From assembly GCA_002633005.1 (NCBI GenBank), contig NMRA01001085.1, positions 30,217 through 58,424 of the forward strand: 28,208 nt of DNA, read 5' to 3'. The stretch is from Phoronis australis (taxonomy: Eukaryota > Phoronida > Phoronidae). Made by a program: the position numbers and the translations under genes. Below the pieces are notes generated by a model. That model searched no databases, was not told the DNA's origin, and saw only the letters and a program-made list of their open reading frames with translations. How positions within the stretch are numbered: the stretch's first letter is position 1; each line of letters begins with the position of its first letter. Positions 21,466 to 28,208 of this stretch are shown here, in pieces.

Positions 21466-22157
21466 TTAAAGGTGCTATTTGTAGCAAGCCACCTTGTGAC
21501 TTCCGGGAGGACTGTGTGTACGAGTATAATCAGGAAAAGAAACACGTTATAAATAAAATACGGATTTAAAGAAAACATCACAACTGATACACTTAAAACA
21601 AGTGTGAACATATAGAAAACCCTAGTAATTCCAAACATTACGCAATTGTTATTTGATAACGAAATGAACAAATAATAAAAAATGTGCCTGTTTTATTAGG
21701 GTAACGATGACATATTACCTTACTCATTTACACAATTTAATGAGACACATCATCTTTAAAGATCCTATGTCTCATTAAACTGTGAATGTGCAAATGAAGT
21801 ACTAGTTTCCCTCTCCAAGTCTTTGGGTGTGTCGGAAACAATCAGAGAACCAGTTACCATTACAATCTCGTCAGAGCCTCGTTTTGCGAGACTATTTTTA
21901 TGAAGTATAGTATTATGTCATCGTTACCCTAATAAAAAGGCACAGTTTTATTATTTGTTCATTGCACTATCAAAGACCGATTGCGTAATATTTGGAATTA
22001 CTACGGTTTTCTATATGTTTACACATGTTTTAAGTGTATCATTTGTGTTTTTTTTTCTTTAAAAAGGGATTTTATTTACAAATTGTTTCTTTTCCTGATT
22101 ATACAACGTGGCGCTTGCTACAAATTTAAATACTCGCGGTTTTAATAGCATCTTTAT
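21466..22157. mobile_element. Foldback element with nested hairpin
   Basis: The left arm (21466 to about 21712) is the diverged reverse complement of about 21915-22157. Both arms share TTTGTAGCAAGC, ATAATCAGGAAAAGAAAC, GATACACTTAAAAC, CATATAGAAAACC, GAACAAATAATAAAA and TATTAGGGTAACGATGACAT. The outer left end is TTAAAGGTGCTA and the right end is TAGCATCTTTAT, pointing to a TTAA-type insertion. A second hairpin in the middle (21731-21747 against 21768-21784) encloses the palindrome ATCTTTAAAGAT. It is a non-coding foldback/MITE. The right arm has about 20 extra bases near its end. Confidence 0.75.
21731..21784. repeat. Inner hairpin of the foldback element
   Basis: CACAATTTAATGAGACA (21731-21747) pairs with TGTCTCATTAAACTGTG (21768-21784), 16 of 17 bases, around an ATCTTTAAAGAT palindrome. 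Confidence 0.85.
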
Positions 22158-23255
22158 CTGGACCGTTCATACCGGCTTCGGTAGTTAAAGGAGAATGCCA
22201 CCCAAAAACAACCTATTTTGTACCAATTTAGAGCTAGTAGTGTCACTCGATAACAGCAAGTACAATTCTTTTTCCTGACACCTGACGGCAGACGGAGGTG
22301 TTGAAATTAACCAATGACTTCAGAGGTTCGATTGCAGTCTGTTGAGCAGTTCACAACACACTTACTGGTGTCAGCTTATCGTTTGATTTCATTGTTTTAC
22401 AGCAATAAGTCATCAAAATTTGATGTAAAACCCTCGAGGTATTAAACAAACGTGTTGTTTTATTTCGCTGTTACGGATTTATAGGTATTTGAACGCACCG
22501 TAGCCTACAAAGTTGAATAGGCCAATTTACCAAGGTCGGTCGCGGGATTTTGGAGTCTGTTCGGTGATAAATTTGAATTATTCTTCCGTGAACTATACAG
22601 ACGGGAGAACATAGCTGTGTGTTGTAATTTTAGACTTGCGATTTTTTTAGTTCTGAACACACAAAACGCTTGTTATGCCGACCAGAGCTCGGAACCCGAT
22701 CAGGCCGGTCGCGGCCGGACTGAAAACATCACGAACACAAACCTGCCAAAGTTGGAAACTAAACTTTCAGTCACGAAAAGACTATACTAGTGAGCCAAAA
22801 ACATAATGTGCACGTGATTATTTTGGTGAATTAGCTGCGAAAATGCAAATCTACTTATTAGACCGTCGGGGGGCGCGAAGTCAGGTTTCCCGTCCACAGA
22901 ACCGTCAGGGCAAAAGTTGTACAGTAACAATGATTCGAATAATGTATATGAATATTTAAATAAAGATTCCCCTAACATCTGACCATAGGATATAAAATCG
23001 AGTTATTGTTTCACAACAGCTTTCTGTCAGCAAACACTGAAGTAGCATGAGCTCACACGGCCTCGGTGACCGGTCAATTAGTTTATTGCCTCTAACGCCG
23101 TGATTTATTCATTGATGGCTTCGAAAACATTTGCACTCACGAGCATTGCAAATTTTATTTAATGTGGCAGACATTGTTTCAGTTTTATCTAAGTATGGGT
23201 TAGGGTGAGAAAAATTCATTTTGAAACAGAAAGCACAATGATAAACGTCAACGTG

Positions 23256-23503
23256 CATGGGCGCATCAAGGGGAGCTCGTCGAGCCCCCCCAATTTGGCG
23301 AATAGGTAAAAAAGGTCCGCATCAGCGAAACAAAAAGTCCGAGTAAATGAGACAAAAGTCCACAGGAATGCTGCGCGGATGCACAATTCGTAGGCTTGAA
23401 CCTAGTGGTCCGTTTTTTTAAGTCCTCGTTGATTTTTGTCTGTAAAAAGTCCGCATACCGAAAAATTCGAGCCCCCCTATACTTTAGACTGGGTGCGCGC
23501 TTG
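23256..23503. mobile_element. MITE family A copy 2 (5-bp TSD)
   Basis: This copy is bordered by ACGTG at 23251-23255 and 23504-23508. The ends CATGGGCGCA and TGGGTGCGCGCTTG are decayed forms of the 17537-17757 termini. Interior words GGTCCGCATCAG, GAAACAAAAAGTCCGAG and GACAAAAGTCCAC match copy 1 on the other strand. It sits inside the larger TTAA element just upstream of the P2X7-like pseudogene. Confidence 0.7.
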
Positions 23504-23571
23504 ACGTGGCAACTTGCAATCCCGACTTATACGAGTGCTCATATGACGAAGACTTCACAGGTTGATCGTTA

Positions 23572-23960
23572 GGTTTTACAGGCTATAAGTTCGAACAGCA
23601 ATACACTGATCCAGAAAAAGTAGAGATGCGCCGTGAACCCTGCACAGGCAACGGAACATATGGATAGTATAGAAAACCGTTTGAATAACTTGCCATGGTG
23701 TCGGTGTACTAACTACACGCTAATGGAAAGGACTGGCGCTTGCGTTTGCTGCCACGAAATTCCGTAAGTGAAACGCCTCCTTCAGTTGGAGACGCGCAGA
23801 TGTGTCTCACGGACCGTCCTGATTTCGCACCCGCTTCTGAACAGAGGTCTGCTTACGACGTTTTTTAGGGATGGGAAAAAGAACTGGCGAAAACTTCTTA
23901 CACACAGAGGACCAAACAGAAGCTTGACGAACGAGTCAGTCATCAAACAGGTTATATAAC
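23572..23960 (+). pseudogene. P2X7-receptor C-terminal (cytoplasmic) domain-like pseudogene
   Basis: In frame from 23581 it reads GYKFEQQYTDPEKVEMRR. One frame on, from 23660, it reads MDSIENRLNNLP and then WCRCTNYTLMERTGACVCC followed by HEIP and a TAA. After another shift it reads MCLTDRPDFAP (about 23807). P2X7-type cytoplasmic domains, which are common as stand-alone, expanded genes in invertebrates, have an acidic YxFEPxY lead-in, then WCxCGxCxxMxTxxECxCCxE and CITEHPxF, so the order and spacing fit. In P2X7 this region is the cysteine-rich, zinc-binding ballast. At least two frameshifts and a stop make this copy a pseudogene. GTAAGT overlaps the stop (23764), so a splice donor is an alternative for that break. 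The later part of the domain is not recognisable. Confidence 0.55.
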
Positions 23961-24000
23961 ACGTTATGTTCTCATGCCTTGAATTATTTGTAATATGTTT

Positions 24001-24330
24001 TCATGGCCAACTACATTCCTCCATAATCGAAAACTGATCAACACCCGATCCGCGTTTCTTTGCCTCCTGCCTGCCGAACGCAAACACACTAGGAACAGCA
24101 TGTGACCAATGCCTTAGTCTCTTTTTCTGCCCTGGCATCACTTGTTTAGTAAGCCGGCATTCGAAATGCCGGCCGAAGACACGGAGAAGTTTCACGGCCT
24201 CATACTTGTTATTAACGGTATTCTTTTCATTCTTCACTGCCACGAGCCTCTCCCGAAGCATTATGGGCTCTCGAGGAAATCGAGTAAACGATATACCCCA
24301 CTTTCCTCGCCGCAGCTTCATCGTTCGCAC
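24001..24330 (-). other. Unrecognised 109-codon minus-strand open frame
   Basis: This Arg/Lys-rich frame lies inside the TTAA element, opposite two plus-strand open frames. It has no recognisable domain (in particular no THAP zinc finger as expected for T2/Kolobok transposases). The local GC rise makes long chance frames more likely here. Listed only because it is the longest frame in the element. Confidence 0.15.
24153..24173. repeat. Perfect GC-rich hairpin
   Basis: GCCGGCATT and AATGCCGGC are exact inverted copies with a CGA loop. Confidence 0.8.
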
Positions 24331-24534
24331 AAGGGGGAACGATACATTACACCAAAGCGGTACACACTCTGCAAAAGAGCCACTGACTTCGCTGCGTCGT
24401 TTCTCACCTTCCTCACAGGTTATTAACGCGACACCTCTCGACGACGTAAGATCGACAGTATACGAGATGATGTGGATATAGACCGATTAAGACGGTAACA
24501 AAGACTAATTAAATCGGATGGCATTCTCCTTTAA

Positions 24535-24856
24535 CGTACATCGAAGTAAACGTCATGTGACGCTGTGCCAAGTAATTGCAGGGTATCGCTGATGCATCAC
24601 GTACACGCTAAAAGTTTTTAAATGTGAAAATTTGGGAACATTTACATGTGGTAATTGACATAAAACTTATTTCTAATTCGATTGGTGATTATTCGAATAA
24701 GCAAGTATTAGCGTCGACAGAGTCCTTTAAATGTTGGCGAAAACAGTGGCCCCTGGCGATATCTTCGCTGGGACCGTAGTTGACCGTTAGCACTGCACCG
24801 CAGCGCCGACGCTCCGCTGTTAAATCCTCTTGTTTACTGCAAAATTAACTGGTGCC
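24535..24856. other. CpG-richer spacer upstream of the motif array
   Basis: CpG words increase from about 24760 (GCGATATC, GCAGCGCCGACGCTCCGC), which would suit a promoter-proximal region. No gene is recognised. Confidence 0.4.
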
Positions 24857-24885
24857 GTTAACTTTGACCCAGGACTGAAGTTAAC
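24857..24885. repeat. Stem-loop beside the motif array
   Basis: GTTAACTT (24857-24864) and AAGTTAAC (24878-24885) are exact inverted copies with a 13-base loop. The flanks GGTG and CACC extend the symmetry. Confidence 0.65.
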
Positions 24886-24886
24886 C

Positions 24887-24971
24887 GTTCTCACCCCGGC
24901 CAACCCGCGATCGAGAACGACCGGAAAGCGATCGAGAACGAAACCTGTCGCGAGAAGCGAAGCCAGGCAAG
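24887..24971 (+). promoter_or_regulatory. Candidate CpG-rich promoter / first exon with donor
   Basis: A CpG-rich block carrying two of the 16-bp motifs ends in GGCAAG|GTGAGT (donor at 24972), a strong 5' splice site. One frame through the block reads AIENDRKAIENETCREKRSQ without a start codon. In that phase it would join the zinc-finger-like exon at 25598 with its frame kept. The motif itself encodes the repeated AIEN, so apparent coding here may be an accident of the repeat. Exon status is inferred. Confidence 0.3.
24906..24942 (+). promoter_or_regulatory. Motif cluster 1: two GCGATCGAGAACGA sites
   Basis: Sites start at 24906 and 24927, 21 bp apart (two helical turns). Both match the 16-bp consensus TGCGATCGNGAACGCA at 13 or more positions. 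A degenerate third (TCGCGAGAAGCGAA) follows at about 24948. Confidence 0.7.
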
Positions 24972-25298
24972 GTGAGTAAATTTGTTGAATTTACGTTGTT
25001 TTTACTTCCAATGTGAATACAGAGACACGAGTTGAAGGCGCAACACATTGAGGAAGGGTAGGTAGAGGTTTGGGCTGGTGTCTGTTCCAATTATTGGAGA
25101 TAAGTTACGTTGAACGAGGCAGCGCTTGAGTCAAAGGTGATTCGTATGTCATTTTGGCAAATTGCGGTTATTTTTGGCACTAAATCAATAAATTGACCAT
25201 GAAGTTATGAAGAAGTGACTTGTGAAAATATAATACAACGCATGTCTTTCGTAGTTTTGTTAGGATCTCTGATTTTTCGACACTTTTCTGTTGGAAGA

Positions 25299-25369
25299 TG
25301 CGATCGAGAACGCAAAGATAAGCGATCGGAAACGCAATTTTTTGTGTTGTTTATGCGATCGAGAACGCA
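25299..25369 (+). promoter_or_regulatory. Motif cluster 2: three quasi-palindromic sites
   Basis: TGCGATCGAGAACGCA starts at 25299 and again at 25354, with AGCGATCGGAAACGCA at 25321. The spacings are 22 and 33 bp. Each site is an inverted pair of TGCGWTC half-sites around two bases. The cluster lies between the candidate first exon and the zinc-finger-like exon. Confidence 0.75.
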
Positions 25370-25597
25370 TCATGGTGTGCCGAACAGTTATGAACTTTTT
25401 ACTTATAAAACGTGAAAAGGGTTACAAAATAAGTGTGGTGCAATGAATTAATCACATTTTGAGTCATTACTGTTACTTTCGTTTCCAAACTAAACAATAT
25501 CATAGCATTACCATTAAATTAAAATGAGCGACTACATGTACATCAAGCCCTATTTTAATCATAAATATTTTCACAAATGAATTTATTTTCATTTCAG

Positions 25598-25733
25598 GAA
25601 ACACTTTCACTGTTATTATTGTGAGGCGAGCTTCAACGAACAGATTGATCGGGGGGTGAAAGTACACCCTACCAGGGTTTTGGAATACAGACATATACTT
25701 TTAGACGAAACCAAGTGGAACAAGGGGTTCTAA
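25598..25733 (+). pseudogene. Zinc-finger-like exon or remnant
   Basis: A pyrimidine-rich TTTCATTTCAG acceptor ends at 25597. The following frame reads KHFHCYYCEASFNEQIDR and stays open for 44 codons to a TAA at 25731. FxCxxCxxxF is the first half of a classical C2H2 zinc finger, with the conserved aromatic two residues before the first cysteine. The second half is irregular: the histidines are at wider spacing than the usual H-x3/5-H. The same frame resumes after the stops as a Lys-rich stretch (25773-25807 plus 26114-26191). It may be an intact small exon or a decayed finger. Confidence 0.32.
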
Positions 25734-25807
25734 ACTAAGACTCACCCAGCAATTGTTCCATGTGGCGTGTAAGCCAGGAGTAAACAGATTGTTGATGCAG
25801 ATGAAAG

Positions 25808-26113
25808 CAGTGGCGGATTTAGGAGGGGGTTGTCAAGGGGCCATGCCCTGTAAAATTCTCTCAGATACCATTTGGCAGTCCGGGGTGCGAATTGCCGACT
25901 AGCATACGCGCGCACCCAAGTGGGCTCGAGGGGTTAATGCGCAATTCATAGGCCTTGAACAAACCCCGTGTACCTTTTTTAGTAATAAGGTCCACAAACC
26001 CAAAAATTCGAGGCCCCTGCATCCCTACATTTTAGGCTGGGCGCGCGCATGTGGCAAAATTCTGACTATTCCTGTGCCCTGCCCCCCAACTCAAAATTCT
26101 GGATCCGCCCCTG
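25808..26113. mobile_element. hAT-like MITE, complete, carrying a nested insertion
   Basis: The ends CAGTGGCGGATTTAGGA (25808) and its inverse TTCTGGATCCGCCCCTG (ending 26113) match at 13 of 17 bases. CAGNGGCGGATC is a hAT-type terminus. GAAAG flanks both ends (25803-25807 and 26114-26118), a 5-bp target duplication. A family A MITE occupies 25903-26051. Confidence 0.7.
25903..26051. mobile_element. MITE family A copy 3, nested and internally deleted
   Basis: The termini CATACGCGCGCACCCA and CTGGGCGCGCGCATG match copy 1. The interior shares CAAAAATTCGAG and ATGCGCAATTC-type words with copy 2 but is about 100 bp shorter. Flanks do not show a clean 5-bp duplication; instead AATTGCCGACTA (25890-25901) recurs as AATTCTGACTA (26058-26068). 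Confidence 0.65.
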
Positions 26114-26210
26114 GAAAGGGAGTGCCGAATCTTCTTGCAAGATCGTGACAGCAAAAAGAAAAAGAACAAATACGCCAGTGAAGTTAAAAAATGATGATGA
26201 GCGTGCCTAT

Positions 26211-26564
26211 GGGGAGCGAGGTGATTCAAAGATTACCGCTCATGACCGTCTGGGATTTAAAAAAAAAATGCCAGAAATGGTGTTAACTGGTTTGCTGATA
26301 AAACGGGTGATATTTTGTTGGATGTTTTACAGATATTATCGATACAGAGATGAACAGATTGACTTGTGGCACTTGTGTGGCTTTGATATACAACATATGT
26401 TTGACTCTTCTGTTTTGTGGTATTCAGTTCATGATCTCCAGTTTAACGTGACATTGAAAAAGAGTGAGGCGAGATATAATACACCTATTATATTGTGATT
26501 TTCTCAAAAATGTAGTTAAAATGTTGTCATTAATATCACTTCAAGACACAATGTAGTGATTACA
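26211..26564. other. Anonymous stretch
   Basis: An open frame (26049-26498) starts inside the MITE and runs through here, but no domain is recognisable beyond the Lys-rich part. Confidence 0.4.
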
Positions 26565-26930
26565 CAGGAAATCAACAACAATATTAAAGCAATTCTATAA
26601 TATTATTAATCTTTTATCACACACCTCTAAATTGGTCATATAGAAAAAAGATATAAAACATTGCTTTAGGGAAATAAACATAACACATCCAGTGTACATT
26701 TCCTGCGAATTATTTTTGGAGTTTATCAGACTAAATCATCACTGAATCATAGACAATCTATTTCGGACAGGTTCATAGTATAAAATTCTCTCACAGGGAT
26801 TCAACAACAATATGAAAACAGTTTCTACAGTTATGGCAGAAATATAATTTTCTTTTAAAATACTAATTGGTCATAACAATTGTATGTAAGAATAACCCAA
26901 TGACACATAGAGTGGCCATTTAAATGTACC
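26565..26930. repeat. Two diverged tandem units, period about 230 bp
   Basis: ACAGGAAATCAACAACAATAT (26565) and ACAGGGATTCAACAACAATAT (26797) start units that both continue to an AATTGGTCATA word (26630 and 26868) and a CAYTTAAATGTAC/TGTACATTT-like end. It is AT-rich and non-coding, and lies just downstream of the minus-strand finger array, so it could be its 3' untranslated region. Confidence 0.5.
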
Positions 26931-27034
26931 CAAACACAACAAAAATGCAGTGGTTCTGTTAAAGATGCTGCTGAAATAACACAAATAGGAAAAAGGTTCA
27001 AAACAAAACTTCAAAATACTATCACATCAGACAA

Positions 27035-27490
27035 CTACCAACCATAAACTCTGTAAATCTGAATTGAGTTTCGTGACTTAACAACTTTCACTACTGGACT
27101 GAATAATTTAAATTCATGGTGATTCTGATTCTCATGTCTGTAGAAGGAGGCATAGTCTTTGCATGACACATTCACGACAAGGAGTGTCCTCAGGCTGCTT
27201 CCTCTTTCTGTGAAACATTGATCGCTTATAGGACACTGAAACAACTTGGTTCCTGAGCACTATGCTTCATATTGTGTTTTCTTATGCGGTAAAAAAATCT
27301 TGCTCCATGCAACACAGGGCTGGTAAAGGTCTTGCTTGCAGCTAGTGAGTGACACTGTGTTTTATTGTCATGTGGTTATACAAAAAAATTTCTTCCTGAA
27401 CGAAGCTCCACAACATATATGCATACACAGCTCTTTGACACATGCAGCAGTTGTGCTACCGTAACTCTTTTTTGAAGGCGTGTATGTTAA
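27035..27490 (-). pseudogene. C2H2 zinc-finger array, frame-broken
   Basis: Reading the minus strand from about 27485 downwards gives three finger-like modules in changing frames: HNCCMCQ ... LYNHMTIKH; QCHSLAASKTFTSPVL ... RIRKHNMKH; and FQCPISDQCFTERGSSL ... FYRHENQNHH. Helix ends fit hydrophobic-x2-H-x3/4-H, and SGTKLFQC matches the inter-finger linker TGEKPFxC directly after an H-x3-H, one frame away. The last frame (27244-27035) ends IQIYRVYGW then stop. Finger cores are longer than usual and frames change between modules, so this is a decayed array or exons with small introns (an acceptor-like TTGTTTCAG precedes CPISDQC). C2H2 arrays bind DNA; this copy is probably non-functional as read. 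Confidence 0.45.
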
Positions 27491-27706
27491 CACTCTGAAG
27501 GACTCCTCATGCGGCTACAGTTCAACTGAAAAATCAAACGCATTTATCATATTTGTGAGGCTAAATCTCACACAGAAATGATAAAAAACGGTGAAAGTAT
27601 AACAAACAATTGACCTGTCAACTAATTCATGGTCGTATTATTCTAAAATTATTGATATAACAATGTAACTTGAACAATTATTCAGGAAAATGCACAGAAA
27701 GAAATG

Positions 27707-27775
27707 TGCGTTCACGATCGCATTTTTTGCGTTCACGATCGTCATGGGGAATTAACAGCTTCGTTCCCGATCGCC
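27707..27775 (-). promoter_or_regulatory. Motif cluster 3: three sites, inverted
   Basis: On the plus strand TGCGTTCACGATCGCA starts at 27707, TGCGTTCACGATCGTC at 27728 and TTCGTTCCCGATCGCC at 27760. The reverse complements match TGCGATCGNGAACGCA. Spacings are 21 and 32 bp, nearly the 22 and 33 bp of cluster 2. The cluster lies about 220 bp upstream of the minus-strand finger array in its own direction of reading. Confidence 0.75.
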
Positions 27776-28208
27776 GTCTCACACAAGGACCTGCTTGTAT
27801 CGATAGATAGTTCGAATTGTTTCACAAATTATAACTAACAAAGTTGTCACCAGGGACGATTTAACTATAAATGTCACAGGTGCCCACTGAAGAACCTAGG
27901 AATTGCTAATAACAAGGAGAAATTGACGAATTTACAAGACACAAGTCATTTTACCGAAAGCCATTGCATTCTGCGGTCTCTATTTCAAAAAATAGCAAAA
28001 GCCAAGTATTATTTAAGATTCACAACAAAGGCTAAGCTCTGACGCTTTTCGGTGTGTCGCATTGGTACCAAAGTAGCCTCTATTTAAGAAGAAAATGACA
28101 CTTAAAGTCCTTCTCTCACGCGTTGTTAACCCTTACGGTAAAGTCGCGTGATTTTCGGACACTGAAAATTAATTCCAATAGAAAAAATTCATTCTTGGAC
28201 GAATCTCG
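27776..28208. other. Anonymous right edge
   Basis: There is no gene, repeat or RNA that I can support here. If the minus-strand finger array is a gene, this would be its upstream flank. Confidence 0.45.

Larger units (their letters stand above)
22185..24534. mobile_element. 2.34-kb TTAA-flanked element, T2/Kolobok-like ends
   Basis: TTAA-AGGAGAATGCCA (22185-22200) and TGGCATTCTCCT-TTAA (24519-24534) are perfect inverted ends with TTAA on both outer sides. The T2/Kolobok group is described as having TTAAAGGRR ends and TTAA duplications, which this matches. piggyBac also uses TTAA but usually has CCC-type ends. The interior holds MITE family A copy 2, a decayed P2X7-type cytoplasmic domain and a GCCGGCATT hairpin (24153-24173). 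No transposase is recognised, so the element is non-autonomous or a capture-type derivative. Alternatively the two ends could belong to separate copies. Confidence 0.6.
25771..26194 (+). pseudogene. Lys/Asp-rich open segment split by a hAT-like insertion
   Basis: On either side of the transposon (25808-26113, plus one copy of the GAAAG duplication) the frame matches up: ARSKQIVDADE before, and after it RECRIFLQDRDSKKKKNKYA to stops at 26192. A continuation in another frame reads NDDERAYGERGDSKITAHDR. The composition resembles a linker or nuclear-localisation segment. It has no recognised family. It is in the same frame as the zinc-finger-like exon upstream, with two TAA codons between. Confidence 0.28.

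Noticed and set aside
21172-21552. 126-codon plus-strand open frame
   Set aside because: It runs across the left boundary of the foldback element into its arm, so it is not a conserved gene unit.
17537-26051. GC-rich GCGCGCACCC words as possible regulatory sites
   Set aside because: They are explained as terminal inverted repeats of the MITE family.
26049-26498. 149-codon plus-strand open frame
   Set aside because: Its start lies inside a nested MITE; only the Lys-rich part may derive from an older coding segment, which is listed separately.
1-28208. CRISPR arrays, bacterial operons, phage or integron features
   Set aside because: There are no regularly spaced repeats with spacers, no ribosome-binding-site-led gene rows and no dense coding; the sequence is eukaryotic in character.

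Overview
This window looks like gene-poor nuclear DNA from a multicellular animal, most likely a marine invertebrate (a cnidarian such as a coral or sea anemone would fit, but the species cannot be fixed from sequence alone). It is AT-rich and has no bacterial-style gene packing. Open frames are short, several have splice-like edges (gtaagt, gtgagt, polypyrimidine-ag), and there are many small DNA-transposon relics with terminal inverted repeats and target-site duplications, tRNA-like heads, a CAG microsatellite and long anonymous AT-rich stretches. I see no intact multi-domain protein gene; everything protein-like is a fragment, a possible exon or a pseudogene.

Left third (1-11,000): a possible degraded coding remnant at the left edge, three tRNA-like (SINE-type) heads at about 0.5, 9.58 and 9.76 kb, two G-quadruplex-prone tracts (1.5 and 8.4 kb), two promoter-like spots (1.4-1.5 and 7.6-7.9 kb), small hairpins and direct repeats, and long stretches with nothing recognisable. 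Middle (11,000-19,700): a frameshifted C-terminal fragment of a non-LTR reverse-transcriptase ORF (11.24 kb), one copy of a repeat that is open on the minus strand (11.84-12.07 kb; its sister is at 20.0 kb), a 416-bp inverted-repeat element (14.8-15.2 kb), a 660-bp TTAA-flanked element (15.5-16.17 kb), a ~1.9-kb element with long inverted arms and an internal 221-bp MITE (17.0-18.9 kb), and a (CAG)n tract with 21 uninterrupted units (19.4 kb).

Right third (20,000-28,208): a 690-bp foldback element, then a 2.34-kb TTAA-flanked element with TTAAAGGRR-type ends (T2/Kolobok-like). The latter contains a second copy of the 5-bp-TSD MITE and a frame-broken remnant of a P2X7-receptor cytoplasmic-domain-like sequence (cysteine motif WCRC...CVCC). 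From 24.85 kb to the end lies the most unusual region. Eight copies of a 16-bp quasi-palindrome, consensus TGCGATCGNGAACGCA, form three clusters with 21/22-bp and 32/33-bp centre spacings. The left clusters lie beside or upstream of a plus-strand zinc-finger-like exon (25.6 kb). The right cluster is inverted and lies upstream of a minus-strand, frame-broken C2H2 zinc-finger array (27.04-27.5 kb), so in both cases the motif has the same orientation relative to the finger-like sequence. A hAT-like MITE carrying a third copy of the 5-bp-TSD MITE sits in the plus-strand unit. No functional cooperation between complete genes can be claimed; the main story is nested transposons, decayed exons and one unexplained spaced motif array.
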